Positions 57,890 to 64,000 of a stretch of 64,000 nt of DNA are shown piece after piece. The notes under the pieces were generated by a model. The model did not search any database. It was not told where the DNA came from and worked only from the letters and a program-made list of their open reading frames with translations. The stretch covers positions 1 to 64,000 of the forward strand of contig CAKRTQ010000003.1 of the NCBI GenBank assembly GCA_934402395.1. The letters are read 5' to 3'. Each line of letters starts with the position of its first letter. Within the stretch, counting starts at the first letter, position 1. This DNA comes from an uncultured Eubacteriales bacterium (GTDB taxonomy: Bacteria; Bacillota; Clostridia; Oscillospirales; CAG-272). The position numbers and the translations under genes are program-made.

Positions 57890-58698
57890 TCTACCAGCTC
57901 ACCACCGTTTTCAACCGAGCACAGCTCGTCAAGAGTACCGAACCTGTATCCTTCCTTGCGTAAAAGATCTATCACGCGCGGCAGTACGGCTGCATTGGTT
58001 GACGATGTCGGATGCAGCAGCATCACGGCGCCGTTGTGAACATTTGACATTATCTTATTCACGGCATACTCCTCCCCGGGTTGCTTTGCGTTGTCCCAGT
58101 CGGCGTATGCAAAACTCCAAAAAACAGTTGAATATCCGAGCGATGCCGCAAATTCAAGATTCAGCTCTGAAAAACGTCCCTCCGGCGGACGGTAATACTT
58201 TGACATTTCCCTTCCCGTTGTTTTGCGGTAAACGTCCTCGAGTGATGAAAGCTCCGCCGCAAATTCGGCTCTGTCGGTGTATCGGCTCATATCACGGTGG
58301 TGATATGTGTGGTTGCAAACAAGATGCCCTTCATCGCCCATACGTTTGACAAGCTCAGGCGAGGAAGTTACAAGGTTCCCGAGTATGAAAAAGGCCCCGG
58401 GGACATTTTTTTCTTTCAGCGTATCCAGTATGCGAGCCACATTGCCGTTCTCATATCCCGCGTCAAAAGTCAGATAAACAACACGGTCGGAGTCAGAGTC
58501 GGTCTTGTTTTCGTCAATAAAATAGCCGCTTTGCCGTTGAATGAATGAAAGCTCGGCAGGACATGGCGGACGTTTGTTTCCGGGCGTGCGTATGCAATAC
58601 CAGTTGTACGCAGTTTCCGGTGCACCGCATACCCCAAGCGTACAGCCCAAAAGAAATACCGCCGTCAACACCAGCGATGCAATTTTTCTATATATCAT
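57886..58698 (-). CDS. pdaA: PdaA-type polysaccharide deacetylase
   Basis: The 270-residue product has a signal peptide (ASLVLTAVFLLGCTLGVCGA) and the delta-lactam-synthesis deacetylase pattern: VVYLTFDAGYENGNVARIL, HLVCNHTYHHRDMSRY, YYRPPEGRFSE and FWSFAYADWD, with MLLHPTSSTN at the end. PdaA removes acetyl groups from muramic acid so that muramic delta-lactam can form in spore cortex, which fits the nearby spoIIID. GAGGAAAATGAA precedes the ATG at 58698; longer forms have no site. It is the first gene of a two-deacetylase operon. Confidence 0.92.
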   Translation of the reverse strand: MIYRKIASLVLTAVFLLGCTLGVCGAPETAYNWYCIRTPGNKRPPCPAELSFIQRQSGYFIDENKTDSDSDRVVYLTFDAGYENGNVARILDTLKEKNVPGAFFILGNLVTSSPELVKRMGDEGHLVCNHTYHHRDMSRYTDRAEFAAELSSLEDVYRKTTGREMSKYYRPPEGRFSELNLEFAASLGYSTVFWSFAYADWDNAKQPGEEYAVNKIMSNVHNGAVMLLHPTSSTNAAVLPRVIDLLRKEGYRFGTLDELCSVENGGELVE

Positions 58699-58815
58699 TT
58701 CATTTTCCTCTGTTTTGATTTTGACCCGATGCGGAATATGACGGGTCGTTTCAAGTAATATTATTTCCGATGCAATGAAAAAAACAGCGTGAAATAATTG
58801 GTTTAAACCAAAAAA

Positions 58816-58855
58816 GCGGGTGCAAAAAAACTCAAATTGAGTTTTTTGCACCCGC
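58816..58855. terminator. Bidirectional terminator, A-tract/CTCA family
   Basis: GCGGGTGC plus an A tract and CTCA pairs with TGAG, a T tract and GCACCCGC, with a one-base bulge. It stands between the exporter operon ending at 58930 and the pdaA promoter region. Confidence 0.85.
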
Positions 58856-58929
58856 GCACATCTTACATGAATCAAAAATTCCTGTAGATGTTGAAAAAAA
58901 TCTTTTTGATCCTTTTTACCGCCCGATAT

Positions 58930-60873
58930 TTATTCAAGCTCAAATGCGCCGGTGTAGAGTCGGTAGTAGGTACCGCGCTCGGCAATGAGCTTATCATGGC
59001 TTCCGCGCTCAATGATACGTCCGTGGTCAAGCACCATGATAACATCGGAATTCATTACTGTGGAAAGTCTGTGCGCAATAACGAACACCGTTCTGCCTTC
59101 CATGAGCTTATCCATGCCGCGCTGTACGATAGCTTCGGTACGCGTGTCTATCGATGACGTCGCCTCATCGAGGATCATAACAGGCGGGTCGGCAACTGCC
59201 GCACGCGCTATGGCAATAAGCTGCCGCTGTCCCTGCGAAAGATTCGCGCCGTTGTTTGTGAGCTGAGTGGAATAGCCCTCGGGCAGACGGGTTATAAAAT
59301 CATCTGCGCCTGCAAGCTTTGCTGCCGCCCTGCATTCATCGTCTGTGGCGTCAAGTCTGCCGTAGCGGATATTGTCCATCACCGATCCCGTAAACAGATT
59401 GGTATCCTGAAGAACTATACCGAGCGAACGGCGCAGGTCTGCCTTTTTTATCTTGTTGATGTTGATACCGTCATATCTTATCTTGCCGTCCGCAATATCG
59501 TAAAACCTGTTGATAAGGTTGGTTATCGTGGTCTTGCCCGCACCGGTCGCACCGACAAAAGCGACTTTCTGACCGGGTTCCGCATAAACAGTGACGTCAT
59601 GCAGTACATCCTTGCCCTCCTCGTACGCAAAATCCACATCCACCAGCCGCACATCTCCGCAAAGACGCGTGTATGTCAGCGAGCCGTCACCGTGCGGATG
59701 CTTCCACGCCCACATACCGGTACGCTCATCTGTTTCTGTGATGTTTCCGTTTCCGTCGATCTTGGCATTGACCAGAGTAACATATCCGTCATCGACCTCC
59801 GGCTTTTCATCCATGAGCGAAAATACTCTTCCCGCTCCCGCCATTGCCATAACGATACTGTTTATCTGCTGCGAAAGCTGGTTGACGTTGCCGGTAAACT
59901 GCTTTGTCATATTGAGGAAAGGCACCAGAATGCTGATACCCAGCGGCTTCATGGAAAAGCTCACATTTGGAATGCCGTTCAGAATGAGCACGCCGCCGAT
60001 TATCGCCGTGAGAACATAAAGGATATTACCGACGTTCATGATGACAGGTCCGAGCATGCTCGCGTAGGTATGTGCACGGCGGCTGTCATCACAGAGCTCG
60101 CTGTTGATCCTGTCAAAATCCGCTTCACTCTTTTTTTCGTGGCAGAAGACCTTAACGACCTTCATGCCGTTCATCATTTCCTGAATAAAGCCCTCAGCCT
60201 TACCCATAGATTCCTGCTGCTTTACAAAGAATTTGGCCGAGCCGCCGCCTACCTTTTGCGAGATTATTATCATCAGAACAACGCCGAGGAGCACAAGCAA
60301 TGTCAGCCACAGACTGAAATAGAGCATGATGATCAGGACCGTAAGCACTATGACTCCGGACGAAATCATCTGCGGGAGCGATGAAGATACCAGCTCACGC
60401 AGCGCGTCAATATCGTTGGTATAGTAGCTCATTATATCGCCGTGCTTATGCGTATCGAAATATTTGATCGGCAGATCCTGCATACCGTCAAACATACTGC
60501 AGCGCAGTTTTGACAGGAAGCCCTGCGTAATATACGCCATGAGCTGAGTATACGCAAAGATCGAAGCTATTGAAAGCAGGTAAAAGCATACAAGAAGAAG
60601 TATTTTCGGCACGATCACCGCACGTGCACTGTCCCAGTCGCCGGAAGCGGTATATTCGCCAACCACCTCAATGACCTGCTGCAGAAAAAGAGCGGGTATC
60701 GATGACACGACAGCCGAGAAAACAATGCATACGGCAGTTATGATAACAAGCGCGGGATAGCTTTTGTAAAGGAGCTTTATCACACGTCCGAGCACGCGCG
60801 GATCGACCTTCGGACGCCCCGGCATGCCTTCTTTAACGGCGCCTGATGATGTTTTCTTTTCAGTTTTCATCAT
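58930..60873 (-). CDS. ABC exporter half-transporter, catalytic-site subunit
   Basis: The 647-residue protein has about six membrane helices and a nucleotide-binding domain with Walker A GATGAGKTT, signature NLSQGQRQL and Walker B VMILDEATSSID, keeping the catalytic Glu. A roughly 60-residue insert with a MWAWKHPHGDG segment separates the two domains, as in the TM288-like subunit group. The start at 60873 follows GGGAGGCGGAA. It overlaps the stop of the partner gene by 14 nt. Confidence 0.92.
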   Translation of the reverse strand: MMKTEKKTSSGAVKEGMPGRPKVDPRVLGRVIKLLYKSYPALVIITAVCIVFSAVVSSIPALFLQQVIEVVGEYTASGDWDSARAVIVPKILLLVCFYLLSIASIFAYTQLMAYITQGFLSKLRCSMFDGMQDLPIKYFDTHKHGDIMSYYTNDIDALRELVSSSLPQMISSGVIVLTVLIIMLYFSLWLTLLVLLGVVLMIIISQKVGGGSAKFFVKQQESMGKAEGFIQEMMNGMKVVKVFCHEKKSEADFDRINSELCDDSRRAHTYASMLGPVIMNVGNILYVLTAIIGGVLILNGIPNVSFSMKPLGISILVPFLNMTKQFTGNVNQLSQQINSIVMAMAGAGRVFSLMDEKPEVDDGYVTLVNAKIDGNGNITETDERTGMWAWKHPHGDGSLTYTRLCGDVRLVDVDFAYEEGKDVLHDVTVYAEPGQKVAFVGATGAGKTTITNLINRFYDIADGKIRYDGININKIKKADLRRSLGIVLQDTNLFTGSVMDNIRYGRLDATDDECRAAAKLAGADDFITRLPEGYSTQLTNNGANLSQGQRQLIAIARAAVADPPVMILDEATSSIDTRTEAIVQRGMDKLMEGRTVFVIAHRLSTVMNSDVIMVLDHGRIIERGSHDKLIAERGTYYRLYTGAFELE

Positions 60874-62608
60874 TTCCGCCTCCCCTCGTCTGCTGATTGT
60901 AAATATCGCGGTAGATCTCACAGCGCGACATAAGCTCATCGTGAGTTCCGGCGTCGCTTATTTTTCCGCCTTCCATAACAACAATAATGTCGGCATCCAT
61001 TACCGAAGCTACTCGCTGCGCAATAATTATTTTTGTTGTTTCCGGTATATACTGCTTGAAGCCCATACGTATGAGCGCATCGGTCTTCATATCGACAGCA
61101 CTCGTGGAATCGTCAAGGATCAGTATTTTCGGTTTTTTGAGCAGTGCGCGCGCAATGCAAAGACGCTGCTTCTGACCGCCGGATACATTGGCTCCTCCCT
61201 GCTCTATTCTGGTCTCGTAGCCATCGGGGAACTGATTTATAAATTCATCTGCCTGAGCAAGTCTGCAAGCCTCACGTATTTCATCATCGGTGGCATTTTC
61301 GTTGCCCCACCTGAGGTTTTCGCTGATAGTGCCGGCAAAAAGCAGATTTTTCTGAAGCACCATTGCCACCTGGTCTCGCAGGGTCTCGATATCGTAATCA
61401 CGCACATCAACATCGCCGACTCTGACGCGTCCTTCGCTTACATCGTAAAGGCGCGGGATGAGCTGAACAAGCGTTGACTTGCCCGAGCCGGTGCCGCCGA
61501 GAATACCTACTGTCTGACCCGAGGCAATATGAAGGTCAACGCCCTCAAGAGAATTTTTTTCGGCTTTTTCGGAGTATCTGAAGCTCACACCGTCAAAGTC
61601 TATATCACCGTTTTTCACCTCGGTGACAGGTTTTTCGGGGTTGTTCAGCGATGACTCCTCTTTCAACACTTCATAGATACGGTGCGCGGATTCCGCGGAA
61701 AGAGTAAGCATAACGCAGACCATAGCCACCATCATAAGTGAGGACAGTATTTGGAAACCGTAGGTAAGCATAGCGGAAAGCTGACCGACATCGATATACG
61801 TACCGTTGCTTCGTATGATCAGACGCGATCCGATATAAAGCACAAATGCCATATTGAAATACAGGCATATCTGCATGAGCGGCGAGTTGAGAGCGACTAT
61901 CCTCTCGGCATGCGTAAAATCGCGGCGGATATCTTCGGATGCGCGCGTGAACTTTTCTTTTTCGTAGTCCTCGCGCACAAAGCTCTTTACGGCACGCATT
62001 GCCGAAACATTTTCCTCTATCGACTCATTGAGCTTGTCGTATTTGCGGAAAACGCTCCTGAATGCAGGCATTGCTTTTCTGGCAATAAGAAAAAGACCTG
62101 TCGCAAGCACGGGAACAACGATGACAAACATTGTGGAGAGACTGCCTCCCATGATATACGCCATTATAATTGAAAAAATGAGCATGAGCGGACAGCGTAT
62201 TGCCATACGTATGATTATCATAAATGCCATCTGAACATACCCGACATCGGTGGTCATACGTGTAACGAGCGAGGATGACGAAAAACGGTCGATGTTGGCA
62301 AAAGAATATCTGCATATGCATTCATACATATCATGACGCAGATTCTTTGCAAATCCCGCCCCTGCCTTTGATGCCGTTATCGCTGCGAGCGTACCGCATA
62401 CCAGCGATGCGCATGCCATTGCGGCAAGAATAAGCCCGTCTTTTATTATGCTTTCAAGAACAACGCCGTTGTTATTGAGGTTGTTGATAAGGTTGGCAAT
62501 ACGGTACGGAATAAGGCACTCAACAACTGCTTCGCCGAGAATAAACAGCGGAGTCAGCCATGCAGCGAGCCTGTATTCTCGCACGCACGCATAAAGTCGT
62601 TTGATCAT
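60860..62608 (-). CDS. ABC exporter half-transporter, degenerate-site subunit
   Basis: The 582-residue partner has the same exporter fold with Walker A GGTGSGKST, signature NVSGGQKQR and Walker B ILILDDSTSAVD, with Asp for the catalytic Glu. With the downstream gene it should form a TM287/288-type heterodimer. The transported compound is unknown; unlike the first exporter pair there is no adjacent regulator. AAAGGAAGGTATTTT precedes the ATG and a sigma-A promoter lies at 62654-62682. Confidence 0.92.
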   Translation of the reverse strand: MIKRLYACVREYRLAAWLTPLFILGEAVVECLIPYRIANLINNLNNNGVVLESIIKDGLILAAMACASLVCGTLAAITASKAGAGFAKNLRHDMYECICRYSFANIDRFSSSSLVTRMTTDVGYVQMAFMIIIRMAIRCPLMLIFSIIMAYIMGGSLSTMFVIVVPVLATGLFLIARKAMPAFRSVFRKYDKLNESIEENVSAMRAVKSFVREDYEKEKFTRASEDIRRDFTHAERIVALNSPLMQICLYFNMAFVLYIGSRLIIRSNGTYIDVGQLSAMLTYGFQILSSLMMVAMVCVMLTLSAESAHRIYEVLKEESSLNNPEKPVTEVKNGDIDFDGVSFRYSEKAEKNSLEGVDLHIASGQTVGILGGTGSGKSTLVQLIPRLYDVSEGRVRVGDVDVRDYDIETLRDQVAMVLQKNLLFAGTISENLRWGNENATDDEIREACRLAQADEFINQFPDGYETRIEQGGANVSGGQKQRLCIARALLKKPKILILDDSTSAVDMKTDALIRMGFKQYIPETTKIIIAQRVASVMDADIIVVMEGGKISDAGTHDELMSRCEIYRDIYNQQTRGGGNDEN

Positions 62609-62653
62609 AAAATACCTTCCTTTCTTTTCATGTTTTCAAGCGAGCAATATGAC

Positions 62654-62682
62654 ATTATACCACAATATAAAAAATAAAGCAA
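62654..62682 (-). promoter_or_regulatory. Sigma-A promoter of the second ABC exporter operon
   Basis: On the minus strand TTGCTT (62682-62677) and TATAAT (62659-62654) have a 17-bp spacer. Confidence 0.75.
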
Positions 62683-62820
62683 CCGAAATCAATCAGTTTA
62701 TCAAAAAAACTTTTTCGACATCTCGTGGCAAACAACGTGGCGATACCGCCTTTTTAACACATCGTTTACTTTCGGCATATGCTGTTACCGGGCGAAAAAA
62801 CAAACGAAAGCTGGAGAAAA

Positions 62821-63048
62821 ATGCATTATCTTAACGAAATAAGACCGGGGCAGTCTGTGCGCATCACAAGCGTTTCGGCGTCAGACGGCATAAGACGAAG
62901 ATTATTTGATCTCGGTATGATACCGGGCACGGTCGTTGAGTGCGTCGGCTCAAGTCCCGCCGGCGACCCGTCTGCCTATCTTATCCGCGGGGCAGTAATT
63001 GCCCTGCGCAAAAAAGACTGCGGCGGAATAGCCGTCAAACCGTTATAA
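62821..63048 (+). CDS. feoA: FeoA family protein
   Basis: The 75-residue SH3-like protein shows the FeoA pattern: LNEIRPGQSVRITSVSA, RRRLFDLGMIPGTVVECVG and YLIRGAVIALRKKDCGGIAV. FeoA supports ferrous iron uptake by FeoB. CTGGAGAAAA precedes the ATG; an upstream extension is not needed. FeoB begins 5 nt after its stop. Confidence 0.93.
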   Translation: MHYLNEIRPGQSVRITSVSASDGIRRRLFDLGMIPGTVVECVGSSPAGDPSAYLIRGAVIALRKKDCGGIAVKPL

Positions 63049-63053
63049 ACAAA

Positions 63054-64000
63054 ATGGGACTTACATTCAGTTCAACCGGCAGAAGAGCTTCAGCGTGCCG
63101 CAGAAAGCCCGCATACGGTGAATGCAAAGCCGAGGTTGCGCTCGCGGGCAACCCCAATGTCGGCAAAAGCACGCTTTTCAACAACCTGACAGGAATGAAT
63201 CAGCACACGGGCAACTGGCCCGGCAAGACGGTACTCACCGCAGAGGGATGTTTTACATTTGAGGGATGTACATATCTTATCACAGATCTGCCCGGAACAT
63301 ACTCTCTTTCCGCGCATTCGCCGGAGGAAGAGACTGCGCGCGATTTCATATACCTCGGCAGGGACGGCACACCGCCGGATATCTGTATGGTCGTTTGCGA
63401 TGCCGGATGTCTTGAACGCAACATGGGACTCGTCATTCAGACACTTGAGATATCCCGCCGGGTGATCGTGTGCGTGAATCTCATCGACGAAGCGGAGAAA
63501 AAAGGAATTCACTGCGACCTCGGGCTGATATCCGAAAGGCTCGGTGTTCCGGTGATAGGTATATCGGCGCGCAAGCGGCGCGACATGACGACCGTTATGC
63601 AATGTATAAAAAAGTCGTTGGGATCGCCTCCGGGGAGTTTCCCGATTCCGCTTGTATTCCCCGATGCGATAGAAAAAGCAATCTCCCTCGTTGAAACGGA
63701 ACTGGATAACGCAAGTTGCCACATCCCGTACGGCACACGCCGACTGAGCATTGCAATGATCGAACATGGCGCAGAGTGTGCAGAACCTTATTTGCCCGGC
63801 GACAATATTTCCGCAATGAAAAAAACTGTTGACAGGGCATGGGAGCTTCTTTCCTCTGCAGGTTACGAAAAAAGCCGTTTTTCTGACGAAATCGCCGCCG
63901 CGACCGTTCGCCGTGCCGAGGAAATATGCCGCGGAGCGGTAACCGTATCGGAAAGATCCGGCGGAGGCTACTCGCGGCGCGACCGATCCATCGACCGACT
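63054..64000 (+). CDS. feoB: Ferrous iron transport protein FeoB (partial, cut by window end)
   Basis: The open frame runs to the last base of the window and covers about 315 residues, the cytosolic G domain and the start of the linker. After a basic head with several Cys come G1 LAGNPNVGKSTLFNNLTG at residues 30-47, G2 GNWPGKTV, G3 ITDLPGTYSLSAHSPEE, G4 VCVNLIDEAEKKGI and G5-like GISARKRRD. The membrane part lies beyond the window. There is no clear ribosome binding site of its own, so translation is probably coupled to feoA. I saw no obvious Fur box upstream of feoA. Confidence 0.95.
   Translation, partial: MGLTFSSTGRRASACRRKPAYGECKAEVALAGNPNVGKSTLFNNLTGMNQHTGNWPGKTVLTAEGCFTFEGCTYLITDLPGTYSLSAHSPEEETARDFIYLGRDGTPPDICMVVCDAGCLERNMGLVIQTLEISRRVIVCVNLIDEAEKKGIHCDLGLISERLGVPVIGISARKRRDMTTVMQCIKKSLGSPPGSFPIPLVFPDAIEKAISLVETELDNASCHIPYGTRRLSIAMIEHGAECAEPYLPGDNISAMKKTVDRAWELLSSAGYEKSRFSDEIAAATVRRAEEICRGAVTVSERSGGGYSRRDRSIDR

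Overview
The window looks like chromosomal DNA from an endospore-forming member of the Bacillota, class Clostridia, probably an uncultured gut-type lineage. The reasons are a tig-clpP-clpX operon next to smpB and a one-piece ssrA, a spoIIID gene, a PdaA-type deacetylase, DUF1540 and DUF624 proteins, AGGAGG-like ribosome binding sites, and many sigma-A promoters with a 17-bp spacer. Base composition is close to half G+C. No rRNA gene, complete tRNA, CRISPR array or intact insertion sequence is visible. Gene functions are inferred from reading the translations; no database search was run.

Positions 1-7,640 are accessory in character. They hold repeats, two head-to-head AAA/DUF4143 ATPases, the 3' half of a tRNA-Ser gene that looks like an attachment-site scar, GNAT proteins, an XRE regulator with a beta-helix-like tail, an ATC-hydrolase-like protein and a GNAT/LysR pseudogene pair. 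Positions 7,880-13,781 carry rsmA, a three-gene ABC importer of the TrpXYZ/ABC_sub_bind type, an Eis-like acetyltransferase and a DeoR regulator.

Positions 14,009-24,367 form one long operon: solute-binding lipoprotein, two Gfo/Idh/MocA proteins, class III aminotransferase, FGGY kinase, amidohydrolase, fucose/arabinose-isomerase-like protein and class II aldolase. The divergent DeoR gene is its likely regulator. It reads as a catabolic route for an unidentified sugar, perhaps an amino sugar or cyclitol, with no permease of its own. After it come a PolY-YolD cassette, a MarR-controlled heterodimeric ABC exporter, an SLC13-type transporter and a copper island: csoR under a 45-bp palindromic operator, then a copA fused in frame to a CopZ-like domain. 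A MarR-TauE pair and a CE15-like esterase follow.

Positions 37,230-44,416 hold duplicated tmRNA 3' ends, ssrA, smpB, a secreted TKAPD-repeat protein, a cysteine-rich conserved protein and clpX, clpP and tig. Positions 44,571-53,009 are mostly housekeeping: metallophosphoesterase, thrC, dipeptidase, yraN, rnhB, rbgA, lepB and an ApgM-family protein. The last part holds a PHP/CpsB-like protein without obvious metal ligands, spoIIID, an altered SpoU methyltransferase, two membrane proteins, two polysaccharide deacetylases, a second heterodimeric ABC exporter and feoA-feoB, with feoB cut by the window end.

Two non-genic signals recur. At least seven terminator hairpins share an A-tract-CTCA/TGAG-T-tract apex. 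Both the tRNA-Ser remnant and ssrA are followed by a second copy of their own 3' end, with a terminator and a common 19-nt motif in between.
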